A stretch of DNA of 64,000 bases from Cyclobacteriaceae bacterium (GTDB lineage Bacteria; Bacteroidota; Bacteroidia; Cytophagales; Cyclobacteriaceae). Location of the stretch: contig JAKLJG010000010.1 in NCBI GenBank assembly GCA_023151255.1, positions 30,542-94,541 on the forward strand, written 5' to 3'. Positions within the stretch are counted from its first letter, which is position 1; every line of letters begins with the position of its first letter. A model generated the notes under the pieces. It did no database searches, was not told where the DNA came from, and saw nothing but the letters and a program-made list of their open reading frames with translations. Shown here piece by piece: positions 8,119-17,149 of the stretch. The position numbers and the translations under genes were made by a program.

Positions 8119-9963
8119 ATGAAAACCAAACTGATTATTCTGGCAACTCTGGTGTTTACCGCACTAGGTTTCCGGGTACACGAAAACCGTACCATTAGCG
8201 GCACCGTGACCTCGGCCGAAGACGGCAGTACCTTACCCGGAGTGAATGTTACCCTGAAAGGAACAAAAACCGCTGCCATAACCGATGCCAGCGGCAGGTA
8301 TTCCATTTCAGTTCCGTCAACCGGGGGCACACTGGTATTCTCATTTATCGGGTTAAAAACCCATGAAGTAAAAATCGGCACATCAAACGTAATTAATGTG
8401 GCGATGTCATTGGATATGACGCAACTGAGCGAAGTGGTGGTAACCGGGTATGGAATCAAAAGCCGGGTAAAGCGCGATAAAGCCCTTGGGGCACCGGCCG
8501 AATATGAGTCCACGTATATTGATTACCAGAAACCCCAGTGGAACACGGAAGAGTACGATGCTATTCATGAAAACATTTTTCATGATGCACTGCGCAACCC
8601 ACTCTCTACTTTCTCCATTGATGTTGATGCTGCCTCCTATGCCAACATCCGCAGGTTCATTAACAATGGTCAGCGCCCGCCAAAAGATGCCGTGCGTGTT
8701 GAAGAACTGGTGAATTATTTCGATTACGATTACGCGCAGCCAAAAAACGAACACCCGTTCAACATTATCACCGAAATCGCGGAGGCTCCGTGGAACCGAA
8801 AACACAAGCTGGTACACATTGGGTTGCAGGGTAAACGCATCCCCACCGAAAGCCTTCCTCCTTCAAACCTGGTATTTCTTATCGATGTTTCCGGTTCGAT
8901 GGATGAACCGAACAAACTTCCCCTGCTAAAGTCATCGTTCAAAATGCTTGTAAATGAACTGCGCGAGCAGGACCACGTGGCTATTGTGGTGTATGCCGGT
9001 GCGGCCGGCCTGGTGCTGGAACCTACATCAGGCGCAGAAAAGAAAAAGATCATTGACGCTCTTGATCGCCTGGAGGCGGGTGGATCAACTGCCGGTGGAG
9101 CTGGGATCAAACTCGCTTACGCTACAGCGCGTGAATACTTTAAAAAAGGCGGCAACAACCGGGTTATCCTTGCTACCGATGGCGACTTTAACGTGGGCGA
9201 GTCGAGTAACGCAGCAATGGAACGGTTAATTGAGGAAGAGAAGAAAAGTGGTGTCTACCTGACAGTGTTGGGCTTCGGCATGGGCAATTTCAAAGATTCC
9301 AAAATGGAAACACTCTCCAACAAAGGCAATGGAAACTACGCCTACATTGACACCATTACTGAAGCCAAAAAAGTGCTGGTGAATGAATTTGGCGGCACGC
9401 TGTTTACCATCGCCAAAGATGTAAAACTGCAGGTTGAGTTTAACCCGGCAAAAGTACAGGCCTACCGGTTGATTGGCTATGAAAACCGGATGCTGAAGAA
9501 TGAGGATTTCAACAATGATAAAAAGGATGCTGGCGATTTAGGTTCGAATCATACGGTAACTGCACTTTACGAAGTCATTCCGGTTGGTGTGGAGAGTGAA
9601 TTCTTTAAAATTGATGAACTGAAGTATCAAACCACTAAAATTGATCCTTCCGCACAAAAGTCAAAGGAACTGATGACCGTGAAGTTCCGGTACAAAAATC
9701 CGGATGAAGATGTAAGCAAACTGATTGTTCACCCGCTTATTGATTCCTCGGTAACACTTGAAAAGACCACAGACAATTTCAGGTGGTCGGCAGCAGTAGC
9801 AGGCTTCGGCATGCTGTTGCGCGATTCGGAATACATCAAAAACTTTACCTACGATGATGTGATTCAACTGGCACAAAATGCCCGGGGTGTTGACAAAGAA
9901 GGTTACAGGATAGAGTTCATCCGCATGGTAAAATCGCTAAACGGAGTAGTTGCAAAACGGTAA
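8119..9963 (+). CDS. VWA-domain protein (YfbK-like) with CarboxypepD_reg N-domain
   Basis: 614 residues. After a short signal sequence, residues 25-112 are a CarboxypepD_reg-like domain ending in SEVVVTGYG, closely matching the same region of the divergent TonB hybrid at 6083-7477. Residues 150-245 hold the von Willebrand associated N-domain (PLSTFSIDVDAASYANIRRFI), 250-425 the VWA domain with an intact MIDAS (DVSGSM) and Asp in ATDGDFNVG, and 430-614 the DUF3520-like C-terminal region. Likely an exported metal-dependent protein-interaction factor. A perfect 26-bp palindrome terminator follows. Confidence 0.9.
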   Translation: MKTKLIILATLVFTALGFRVHENRTISGTVTSAEDGSTLPGVNVTLKGTKTAAITDASGRYSISVPSTGGTLVFSFIGLKTHEVKIGTSNVINVAMSLDMTQLSEVVVTGYGIKSRVKRDKALGAPAEYESTYIDYQKPQWNTEEYDAIHENIFHDALRNPLSTFSIDVDAASYANIRRFINNGQRPPKDAVRVEELVNYFDYDYAQPKNEHPFNIITEIAEAPWNRKHKLVHIGLQGKRIPTESLPPSNLVFLIDVSGSMDEPNKLPLLKSSFKMLVNELREQDHVAIVVYAGAAGLVLEPTSGAEKKKIIDALDRLEAGGSTAGGAGIKLAYATAREYFKKGGNNRVILATDGDFNVGESSNAAMERLIEEEKKSGVYLTVLGFGMGNFKDSKMETLSNKGNGNYAYIDTITEAKKVLVNEFGGTLFTIAKDVKLQVEFNPAKVQAYRLIGYENRMLKNEDFNNDKKDAGDLGSNHTVTALYEVIPVGVESEFFKIDELKYQTTKIDPSAQKSKELMTVKFRYKNPDEDVSKLIVHPLIDSSVTLEKTTDNFRWSAAVAGFGMLLRDSEYIKNFTYDDVIQLAQNARGVDKEGYRIEFIRMVKSLNGVVAKR

Positions 9964-9984
9964 GCCAGTTGCCCTTTAATGATC

Positions 9985-10016
9985 AAGTCGCTGCCCGCGG
10001 GCAGCGACTTTTTATT
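9985..10016 (+). terminator. Intrinsic terminator after the VWA gene
   Basis: Bases 9985-10010 form a perfect 26-bp palindrome with the GC-rich centre TGCCCGCGGGCA, followed by TTTATTTA. It lies 22 nt after the VWA stop codon. This also argues against an upstream ATG at 9979 for the following sigma factor, since that start would place the terminator inside the coding region. Confidence 0.8.
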
Positions 10017-10053
10017 TATAATTTGTCTAAAGAAGTTACTACTTTTGAAACCC

Positions 10054-10638
10054 ATGGAAGAACCCCTCAGCCAGCAATACAGTGAAACGGAAAAGCACCG
10101 CATCTTCCACACCGAGTTTATGCCTCATATAAACTCTATGCATAACTTTGCTTACCGGCTTACGCTGGATGCCGATGATGCCAGTGATTTGGTTCAGGAC
10201 ACCTATTTAAAAGCCTACCGCTTCATTGATTCATTCCAGCAAGGAACTAATGCCAAAGCCTGGCTGTTTCGGATTTTAAAAAACAGTTTCATTAACGACT
10301 ACCGCAAGAAGAGCAAAGAGCCTTCGAAGGTAGATTACCAGGAAGTTGAAACATACTATAACTCGGATGATGTAAACCGGCAGATTACACCGGATTTGCG
10401 TGTTGAGGCCCTGCAGGATATGATTGGCGATGAGATTTCGAACGCCCTCAATTCGCTGGATGTGGATTTCAGAACGGTGATTATCCTGTGCGATCTGGAG
10501 GGTTTCAAATATGATGAAATGGCCAAGATTCTCGATATTCCAATCGGAACGGTGCGCAGCCGCCTGCACCGGGCGCGCAACCTGTTGAAAGAAAAGCTGA
10601 CCGATTACGCCAGAAAAATGGGTTACAAAAACACGTAA
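10054..10638 (+). CDS. ECF RNA polymerase sigma factor (SigE/SigR-like)
   Basis: 194 residues from ATG 10054. Region 2 spans about residues 24-92 (YRLTLDADDASDLVQDTYLKAYRF, AWLFRILKNSFINDYRK) and region 4 about 130-185 (TVIILCDLEGFKYDEMAKILDIPIG, TVRSRLHRARNLLKEKL). I chose 10054 over an in-frame ATG at 9979 because the earlier start would run through the terminator. A candidate -7 element TACTTTTG at 10040-10047 would give a very short leader. It is followed 4 nt later by a Cys/His anti-sigma factor, giving a standard sigma/ZAS pair that may sense oxidative or thiol stress. Confidence 0.92.
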   Translation: MEEPLSQQYSETEKHRIFHTEFMPHINSMHNFAYRLTLDADDASDLVQDTYLKAYRFIDSFQQGTNAKAWLFRILKNSFINDYRKKSKEPSKVDYQEVETYYNSDDVNRQITPDLRVEALQDMIGDEISNALNSLDVDFRTVIILCDLEGFKYDEMAKILDIPIGTVRSRLHRARNLLKEKLTDYARKMGYKNT

Positions 10639-10642
10639 GCGT

Positions 10643-10897
10643 ATGCCAAAACTTCCCGACTCCTCCAAAACGTTCAATTGCAGGGAAATGCTGCAGAAAA
10701 TCCTCGATGGCGATGCCACACCGGAGCAACAACAACAGTTTAAAGTACACATGGAAGAGTGCATGCCCTGCTACAAGGGCTATGAATTGGAAATGGCCAT
10801 TAAGGCACTGCTCCAGAAAAAATGCAACGGCCATGGCGCCCCGCCTGATCTGATTGAAAAAATCAAAAATAAAATCAGCCACATTACCCCGCATTAA
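10643..10897 (+). CDS. Zinc-binding anti-sigma factor (ZAS-like)
   Basis: 84 residues. The ZAS pattern is visible: Cys in TFNCREML (about residue 12), then [11 protein letters not shown] with H-x3-C-x2-C (about residues 36-43). This is the RsrA-type zinc site that releases the sigma factor when the cysteines are oxidised. It has no membrane segment, so it is a soluble cytoplasmic regulator. It directly follows the sigma gene and its stop overlaps the guanylate kinase ATG by 1 nt. Confidence 0.85.
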   Translation: MPKLPDSSKTFNCREMLQKILDGDATPEQQQQFKVHMEECMPCYKGYELEMAIKALLQKKCNGHGAPPDLIEKIKNKISHITPH

Positions 10898-11466
10898 TGC
10901 CCGGCAAAGCGCTTATCTTCTCCGCACCCTCCGGCTCCGGAAAGACAACCATTGTACAGCACCTCCTGCAAAACAATCCCGATCTTGGATTTTCGATTTC
11001 GGCTTCTACCCGCGACAGGCGCGGGCGCTCTGAACAACACGGCAAAGACTACTACTTTCTGACACCCGAAGAATTCAAAACGAAAATTGACAACGATGAA
11101 TTTATCGAGTGGGAAGAAGTTTACGAAGGCAACTATTACGGCACCCTGAAATCCGAAATCGAGCGCATCTGGAAAGAAGGTAAAAATGTGATTTTTGATG
11201 TGGACGTAAAAGGCGGCCTGAATCTGAAAAAATATTTCGGCAACAAAGCCCTGGCTGTTTTTGTAAAAGTCCCTTCACTGGATATCCTGGAAGAGCGACT
11301 GAAAGCGAGGGGTACCGAATCGCACGCCAGCCTGTCGCAACGCCTGTTTAAGGCAAAATTCGAAATGACGTTTCAGGATAAGTTTGATGTGGTGTTGGTT
11401 AATGAAGACCTGAACAAATCGCTGGCCGAAGCCCAGCGGCTTTATGAGGAATTCAAGAAGAAGTAA
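10897..11466 (+). CDS. gmk: Guanylate kinase
   Basis: 189 residues, the normal family length. The P-loop APSGSGKTT lies at residues 9-17, the GMP-binding signature [18 protein letters not shown] at about 36-53, and [15 protein letters not shown] at about 69-83. It phosphorylates GMP to GDP with ATP. Its start overlaps the anti-sigma stop by one base and nadD follows, so an operon with the sigma pair is possible. Confidence 0.97.
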   Translation: MPGKALIFSAPSGSGKTTIVQHLLQNNPDLGFSISASTRDRRGRSEQHGKDYYFLTPEEFKTKIDNDEFIEWEEVYEGNYYGTLKSEIERIWKEGKNVIFDVDVKGGLNLKKYFGNKALAVFVKVPSLDILEERLKARGTESHASLSQRLFKAKFEMTFQDKFDVVLVNEDLNKSLAEAQRLYEEFKKK

Positions 11467-11470
11467 CCCA

Positions 11471-12043
11471 ATGAAAATCGGTCTTTTTTTTGGCTCCTTC
11501 AACCCTATTCACACCGGCCACATGATCATTGCCAACATCATGGCCGAAACCACCGATCTGAAAAAAGTATGGTTCATTGTTACGCCTCAAAATCCGCTAA
11601 AACCAAGCAAGGGTTTATTGCACGATTTTGATCGGTATGATATGGTGCGCGCTGCTGCTTATGATAACTACAAACTGGAAGTATCCGATGTGGAGTTTCA
11701 TCTGCCCAAACCGAATTACACCATCCATACGCTGGTACACCTTTCAGAAAAACACCCTGATAAGCAGTTTAAAGTAATTATCGGTGAAGATAACCTGGAA
11801 ACGTTTGCCCGTTGGAAGAATTACGAGAGAATACTTGAGGATTACGGGTTGTATGTTTATCCCAGGCCCAACGTAACAAATTCAGAACTAAAACGTCACC
11901 CAAATGTTAAACTGGTCGAAGCACCCATGGTCGACATTTCTGCCACTTTTATCCGCAACTGCATCCGGAAAGGCCAATCCATACGTTATCTTGTTCCTGA
12001 TCCGGTGGAAGAAATAATTCGCGCCCGTAATTTTTACAGGTAA
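11471..12043 (+). CDS. nadD: Nicotinate-nucleotide adenylyltransferase
   Basis: 190 residues from ATG 11471; the frame opens upstream at 11444 but that would overlap gmk and precede the conserved start MKIGLFFGSFNP. The nucleotidyltransferase motif GSFNPIHTGH is at residues 7-16 and ISATFIR at about 158-164. It adenylates nicotinate mononucleotide in NAD synthesis. It sits 4 nt after gmk. Confidence 0.96.
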   Translation: MKIGLFFGSFNPIHTGHMIIANIMAETTDLKKVWFIVTPQNPLKPSKGLLHDFDRYDMVRAAAYDNYKLEVSDVEFHLPKPNYTIHTLVHLSEKHPDKQFKVIIGEDNLETFARWKNYERILEDYGLYVYPRPNVTNSELKRHPNVKLVEAPMVDISATFIRNCIRKGQSIRYLVPDPVEEIIRARNFYR

Positions 12044-12080
12044 GCAACCCGGCCGGCAATTATACAATCTTCACGTCAGC

Positions 12081-14717
12081 ATGCAAAAGGACAACTTACA
12101 AGCATGGAATATCCGGTTAAGCTGCCTGGGATTTTTGCTGGTACTTACTGTTCCGCTTTTTGCCGGAGGTATCCGCGGAACAATTAAAGCCGATGACGGA
12201 ACCTTGCTTTCCTACGCTACTATTTATGTAAAACAATTAGGTACCGGCACGACCACCAACGTAAACGGCTATTACGAACTATCCATGCCGCCCGGCAGCT
12301 ACAACATTGTGTACCAATACCTTGGTTATGAAACGCAGGAGCGCCAGGTAACCGTAGCTGAAAAATTCGAAGATATAAACATCGTAATGAAGCAACAGGT
12401 AATTGTGTTGCAGCAGGTTACTATCTCTTCGGGTAATGAAGATCCGGCCTATACCATCATGCGCAAAGCCATTGCCAAAGCGAAGTATCACACGCAACAA
12501 ATTGATAGCTTTTCAGCACGTGTTTACATCAAGGGTGCAGGCAAGCTAAAAGACTACCCGTGGCTGGCAAAAAAGGCATTAGAAAAAGAAGGCATCAAAA
12601 AAGACCGGGTGTTTATCTCCGAATCCGTCAGCGAAATACAATACAGGCGTCCCGCAACATTCTCTGAAAAGGTAATCTCCATCCGCAGCGATGGCAAAGA
12701 CAACAACACCTCGCCCAACGCGTTCATCTTCGGCAGCTTTTACCAGCCCGTCATTGCCGAAACCGTATCACCGCTATCGCCCGCTGCTTTTGGCTACTAT
12801 AAATTTGAGTACCAGGGCACTTTCAAAGATCGCAACTATGACATCAGTCGAATAAAAGTAACCCCGCGAAGCCGTGGCGATAACGTAGTTGAAGGAACCA
12901 TTTTTATTGTTGAGGATTGGTGGAGCATCCACAGCCTGGACATCACCACCACCAAACTCGGAGTAAAAATCGGAGTGAAACAAGTATATGCACCTATCGA
13001 TGACAAAGCGTGGCTGCCGGTTTCACAGCAATTTGTTGTGGATGGCCGCTTCTTCGGGTTTGAGTTTGAATATAATTACCTGGCTACCGTAAGCGATTAT
13101 AAAATTATGCTTAATCCTGAACTGGTTGTGGAAACCATGGAAGTAATTGATGATAAACTACATAAAGAACAGGCAAAAGAGATTGAAAAGAAATACGGAC
13201 AGAAGAACCAGCAATTGCAGGAGCGGATGGCTTCCGGTAAGGAGATCACCAGAAAAGAACTGAAAACCATCCTGAAAGAATACGAGAAAGACGAACGCCA
13301 GGAACAAAAAGAACCCGAAGTACTTTATAATACTACGTTTAAAGTAGATAGTGGCGCTTATAAAAAAGATTCGGCCTACTGGTCACTCATCAGGCCGGTG
13401 CCGCTCACCCTCGAAGAAGTAAAGGGCTACAAAGTCACCGATAGTATTGCCATCGAAGAAAAAAAACGCGAAGAGGGCGATACGATTAAACGGGCACAAA
13501 AAAACAAGAAAGGCTTTCAGCCGTGGGACCTTATTGTTGGCGATTACTATAAAATCTCCAAACACTCAAACCTGCAAATTGAATTTCCGCAAGTATGGTT
13601 TAACACGGTAGAGGGTTTCAACCTGATTTACCGGCTGAACTATGGCATCATCGTTCAAGACACAAACCGTACGCGAATCAACATCAGGCCCACCCTCCGG
13701 TACGCCTTTGCCCGTGAACTAGCCAGCGGCACCCTGCGCCTGCAGGTACGCAACCGAAATCATCGGTTTGAATTGGAGGGTGGTCGGTACATCCGGCAAT
13801 TCAATGCCGATGAGCCCATTCTGCCGGTAATTAATACCTTTACAACCCTGCTTGCCGGACAAAACTGGATGAAAATTTACGAACGCGACTTTGTGTCGAT
13901 GTTCTATCGAAGGCGCTTTTCACCAAAATATTCAGCCGAAACAACCTGGTCGTGGGCTTTACGCAGAGAACTTTTTAATAACGACTACTTCCGGTGGATT
14001 AGCCAGGAGCGCAACGAAGGATTTACACCAAACGCCCCGGTTAACCTTGAGTTGCCCAACAGCAGTTTTGCTGAACATTATGCTTTTGTCGGATCCATTG
14101 GTTTCTCGGCAAGGCCCTGGCTTAAATATCGTATCCGTAACGGAAGGAAATCTGAAATTGAAAATTCCTCGCCCACCTTCAACCTGTATTATGAAAAAGG
14201 ATTCACGGGTTTAAAAAGTCAACTGGATTTTAATCGGATAGAAATTGGAGGGCGCCATGAGTTTGGCATTGGCGTACGCGGCCGCATGCACCTGGCCCTG
14301 CGTGGCGGAGCTTTTATAAATACCGACAGCCTGGCGTTTATGGATTTCAAACACTTCTTAGGTAACCGCACGCCACTGGCCACTACCGATCCGATTGGCA
14401 GTTTTCGCCTGCTCGATTATTACTTACACAGTACGGCTGATAAATACCTTATCGCCAATATGCATTACCAGTTCAGGCGCTTTCTGGTTTCATCTATTTA
14501 TGAAGTGCGCATGCTGGGCATCCGCGAAAATATTTTTGTGAATTACCTGGCTACGCCTACCTCCAAAAACTACACGGAGCTGGGCTACGGCATCAATGGC
14601 ATCCTGCGCTTCTTCCGGATTGAAGCAACTGTGGCGTTCCAGGACGGAAAGTACCAATCGTATGGATTCCGGTTTGGCATTGCCACCAACCTGGCTGTCC
14701 GGTTCTCCGACAATTAA
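12081..14717 (+). CDS. DUF5686 / CarboxypepD_reg-like outer-membrane protein
   Basis: 878 residues with a signal peptide ending near FAGG (about residue 31). A CarboxypepD_reg-like domain occupies about 32-120 (IRGTIKADDGTLLSYATIYV). The remaining roughly 750 residues match the architecture of DUF5686 proteins, with alternating hydrophobic strands typical of an outer-membrane beta barrel in the C-terminal third (YRIRNGRKSEIE, FRLLDYYLHSTADKYLIANM). Function unknown; these are abundant conserved Bacteroidota envelope proteins. A Lys/Glu-rich helical stretch at about 350-415 interrupts the fold. Confidence 0.8.
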   Translation: MQKDNLQAWNIRLSCLGFLLVLTVPLFAGGIRGTIKADDGTLLSYATIYVKQLGTGTTTNVNGYYELSMPPGSYNIVYQYLGYETQERQVTVAEKFEDINIVMKQQVIVLQQVTISSGNEDPAYTIMRKAIAKAKYHTQQIDSFSARVYIKGAGKLKDYPWLAKKALEKEGIKKDRVFISESVSEIQYRRPATFSEKVISIRSDGKDNNTSPNAFIFGSFYQPVIAETVSPLSPAAFGYYKFEYQGTFKDRNYDISRIKVTPRSRGDNVVEGTIFIVEDWWSIHSLDITTTKLGVKIGVKQVYAPIDDKAWLPVSQQFVVDGRFFGFEFEYNYLATVSDYKIMLNPELVVETMEVIDDKLHKEQAKEIEKKYGQKNQQLQERMASGKEITRKELKTILKEYEKDERQEQKEPEVLYNTTFKVDSGAYKKDSAYWSLIRPVPLTLEEVKGYKVTDSIAIEEKKREEGDTIKRAQKNKKGFQPWDLIVGDYYKISKHSNLQIEFPQVWFNTVEGFNLIYRLNYGIIVQDTNRTRINIRPTLRYAFARELASGTLRLQVRNRNHRFELEGGRYIRQFNADEPILPVINTFTTLLAGQNWMKIYERDFVSMFYRRRFSPKYSAETTWSWALRRELFNNDYFRWISQERNEGFTPNAPVNLELPNSSFAEHYAFVGSIGFSARPWLKYRIRNGRKSEIENSSPTFNLYYEKGFTGLKSQLDFNRIEIGGRHEFGIGVRGRMHLALRGGAFINTDSLAFMDFKHFLGNRTPLATTDPIGSFRLLDYYLHSTADKYLIANMHYQFRRFLVSSIYEVRMLGIRENIFVNYLATPTSKNYTELGYGINGILRFFRIEATVAFQDGKYQSYGFRFGIATNLAVRFSDN

Positions 14718-14761
14718 CCAGCAGTTTTTGGCAGATGATCTGATCATGCTAACTTCAAGGC

Positions 14762-15787
14762 GTGGTCATTTCGCCAGAAGAATTTTTATCGCTACGCAAG
14801 TCAGTGCCTGTGGTTGATGTTCGCTCCGAAGGGGAATTCCAAAGCGGACACATACCCGGTGCCGCCAACATTCCACTGCTGAACAACACCGAGCGGGCGA
14901 CTGTAGGCACGGATTACAAACAAAAAGGGCAGGCCGAAGCAATTAAAACAGGTTTTAGGCTTGTGGGCCCCCGATTGGTTGACATTATTAACGAAGCTCA
15001 TAGAATTGCTTCACACAACGAGATGGTTGTTCATTGCTGGCGCGGAGGCATGCGTTCAACTTTTTTCAGCCGGTTTGTAGAAATGACCGGTATTAAAACC
15101 CACCAGTTGAAAGGCGGTTACAAAGCTTACCGAACCATTGTGCATGGTTCTTTTCAATTACCCCTTAAATTAATTGTAATTGGTGGTTGCACCGGTAGCG
15201 GTAAAACCGAAATCCTTCAGGCACTGGAAAAAGCCGGTGAGCAGGTGATTAACCTGGAGGGGCTCGCCCGTCACAAGGGTTCGGTGTTTGGCGGATTGCA
15301 GATGCCCCCGCAACCAACTACCGAACAGTTTGAAAACGATCTGTTTGAAGTAATCCATTCACTGGACACAACCAGACGAATCTGGATTGAGGATGAATCC
15401 ATCGCCATTGGCAAGGTGTTTCTTCCGCTTGCCTTCTGGAAAGCCCTGAGCGCGGGCCCGGTGATAGAAATAGATGTTGATAAATCCGTTCGGGTGCACC
15501 GCCTGGTAACAGAATACGGTCAATCCGATCCGACTGATTTTCTAAATGCCATGACCGGCATTACCAAAAAATTGGGCGGCCAGCACTTTAAGGCGGCTAA
15601 AGAAAAACTGCTTGCAGGTGACTGGAGTACAGCTATTGATATTGTGCTGACCTATTACGATAAAGCCTACCGAAACGGATTGGAGCGAAAGCAACATCGG
15701 ATTATCAGGCGATTATCCTGGGATGGAAAAAATGTAGAATTGATTTTGAAAGATTTAATAACAGTAAAGGCGCATAAAAATCAGTAA
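14762..15787 (+). CDS. mnmH: tRNA 2-selenouridine synthase
   Basis: 341 residues from GTG 14762. The N-terminal rhodanese domain carries the catalytic Cys in HCWRGGMRS (about C92). The C-terminal half holds a P-loop GGCTGSGKT at 141-149 (ATPase-like domain). MnmH replaces sulfur with selenium at the wobble uridine of tRNAs, going through a geranylated intermediate, using selenophosphate. selD, the selenophosphate synthetase, follows 29 nt downstream, which strongly supports the assignment. Confidence 0.95.
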   Translation: MVISPEEFLSLRKSVPVVDVRSEGEFQSGHIPGAANIPLLNNTERATVGTDYKQKGQAEAIKTGFRLVGPRLVDIINEAHRIASHNEMVVHCWRGGMRSTFFSRFVEMTGIKTHQLKGGYKAYRTIVHGSFQLPLKLIVIGGCTGSGKTEILQALEKAGEQVINLEGLARHKGSVFGGLQMPPQPTTEQFENDLFEVIHSLDTTRRIWIEDESIAIGKVFLPLAFWKALSAGPVIEIDVDKSVRVHRLVTEYGQSDPTDFLNAMTGITKKLGGQHFKAAKEKLLAGDWSTAIDIVLTYYDKAYRNGLERKQHRIIRRLSWDGKNVELILKDLITVKAHKNQ

Positions 15788-15816
15788 GCTTTAAGTACCT
15801 GGTGGTTTAAAGTATT

Positions 15817-16851
15817 ATGAATGAAATAAAACTCACCCAATTCTCACACGGTGCCGGATGCGGTTGTAAGATCGCCCCGGCCGTACTGGAAAAAATTTTG
15901 CAATCAAGTGCGCCTTCTTCATCATTTGCTAATCTTATAGTTGGCAATGAAACCAAAGACGATGCGGCCGTATATGAACTTACCGATGGAACCTGCATCA
16001 TCAGCACCACCGACTTTTTTATGCCGATTGTAGATGATTCCTTTACATTTGGTGCCATTGCCTCGGCCAATGCATTAAGCGATGTGTATGCTATGGGTGG
16101 AAAACCCTTGATGGCTCTGGCTATACTGGGCTGGCCGGTTGATAAACTTCCAATCGATGCTGCACAACAAGTACTACAAGGCAGCCGCACAATGTGTGAA
16201 CAAGCCGGCATACCCCTGGCAGGTGGTCACAGCATCGACAGCCAGGAACCGATTTTTGGCTTGGCTGTAACCGGCACGGTGAAAAAGAAAAACCTGAAAC
16301 GAAACAATACGGCCAAGCCAGATGACCTGCTTTATCTGACCAAGCCGTTAGGCACAGGAATCATAACCACTGCCCAAAAACGCGGGCTGGCCCTTGCCGA
16401 AGATGTGGAAGAAGCTGTGCGTGTAATGACGCAGTTGAACACGCTGGGCATAAAAATGGGCGAACTCCAAGCGGTTACGGCCATGACCGATGTTACTGGC
16501 TTCGGATTACTGGGCCACTTGCTTGAAGTGTGCGAAGGCAGCGCAGTATCGGCTGAGATTGATTACACCAAAATTCCGCTTATCAGAAATCTTTCGCACT
16601 ACACTTCAAAAATGATCTACCCGGACAACACCATGCGCAACTGGCAAAGTTTGCAATTGAAGGTAAACGGCATCGGCAGTGAATCGTTACTGAGCCTGTG
16701 CGACCCGCAAACAAGCGGAGGACTGTTGATTTGTGTGCGGCCTGACCATAAAAATACCTTTGAACAAACATTTTTCGGTGTAGAAGGGCTGCATCCGATT
16801 GGAAAATTAACTGAACAACAACCTGCTACTATCACTATACACCATGGATGA
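15817..16851 (+). CDS. selD: Selenide, water dikinase
   Basis: 344 residues. The active-site loop SHGAGCGCK places the essential Cys at residue 15 and the Lys at 18; here the residue is Cys, encoded by a normal TGC, not selenocysteine. The Gly/Asp-rich ATP-binding motifs NETKDDAAVYEL and DVYAMGGKPLMALAI follow. It makes selenophosphate from selenide and ATP. With mnmH just upstream and no selA/selB visible, selenium use here is most simply for tRNA modification. Confidence 0.97.
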   Translation: MNEIKLTQFSHGAGCGCKIAPAVLEKILQSSAPSSSFANLIVGNETKDDAAVYELTDGTCIISTTDFFMPIVDDSFTFGAIASANALSDVYAMGGKPLMALAILGWPVDKLPIDAAQQVLQGSRTMCEQAGIPLAGGHSIDSQEPIFGLAVTGTVKKKNLKRNNTAKPDDLLYLTKPLGTGIITTAQKRGLALAEDVEEAVRVMTQLNTLGIKMGELQAVTAMTDVTGFGLLGHLLEVCEGSAVSAEIDYTKIPLIRNLSHYTSKMIYPDNTMRNWQSLQLKVNGIGSESLLSLCDPQTSGGLLICVRPDHKNTFEQTFFGVEGLHPIGKLTEQQPATITIHHG

Positions 16852-17149
16852 AATAACCGAACTACTATGGCGTGCTTCTGAACAAAAACTGGCCTGCCGC
16901 ATACAAATGCTGCATGAGCCCTTACCGCGGATTATTCATCCTTACGGTATTTGCCGAACCACCCGTAACCAGGTGGTAGTGGTGTGTTGGCAGGAGCGCG
17001 GCTTCACCAAAGCCGGTGCCACAGCCGGTTACCGCAACCTGCAACTTGACGAAATCGGAGAGGCCGAAGTAACGGACCAACACTTTTTTAAACGAGATGA
17101 TTTTAATCCGCACGATGGCCAGTATAAAGAGTGGGTTTATCACATTTAA
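16844..17149 (+). CDS. Small WYL-like protein, function unknown
   Basis: 101 residues overlapping the selD stop by 8 nt, so probably co-transcribed with selD and mnmH. The central part (RIIHPYGICRTTRNQVVVVCW, then GYRNLQLDEIGEAEV) resembles a lone WYL-type ligand-binding sandwich without the usual HTH domain. This is a pattern-based guess; a link to selenium is suggested only by position. Confidence 0.55.
   Translation: MDEITELLWRASEQKLACRIQMLHEPLPRIIHPYGICRTTRNQVVVVCWQERGFTKAGATAGYRNLQLDEIGEAEVTDQHFFKRDDFNPHDGQYKEWVYHI

Noticed and set aside
9979..10053. Upstream ATG extending the second ECF sigma factor
   Set aside because: It would run through the 26-bp palindrome terminator, and the added residues do not fit an ECF N-terminus.
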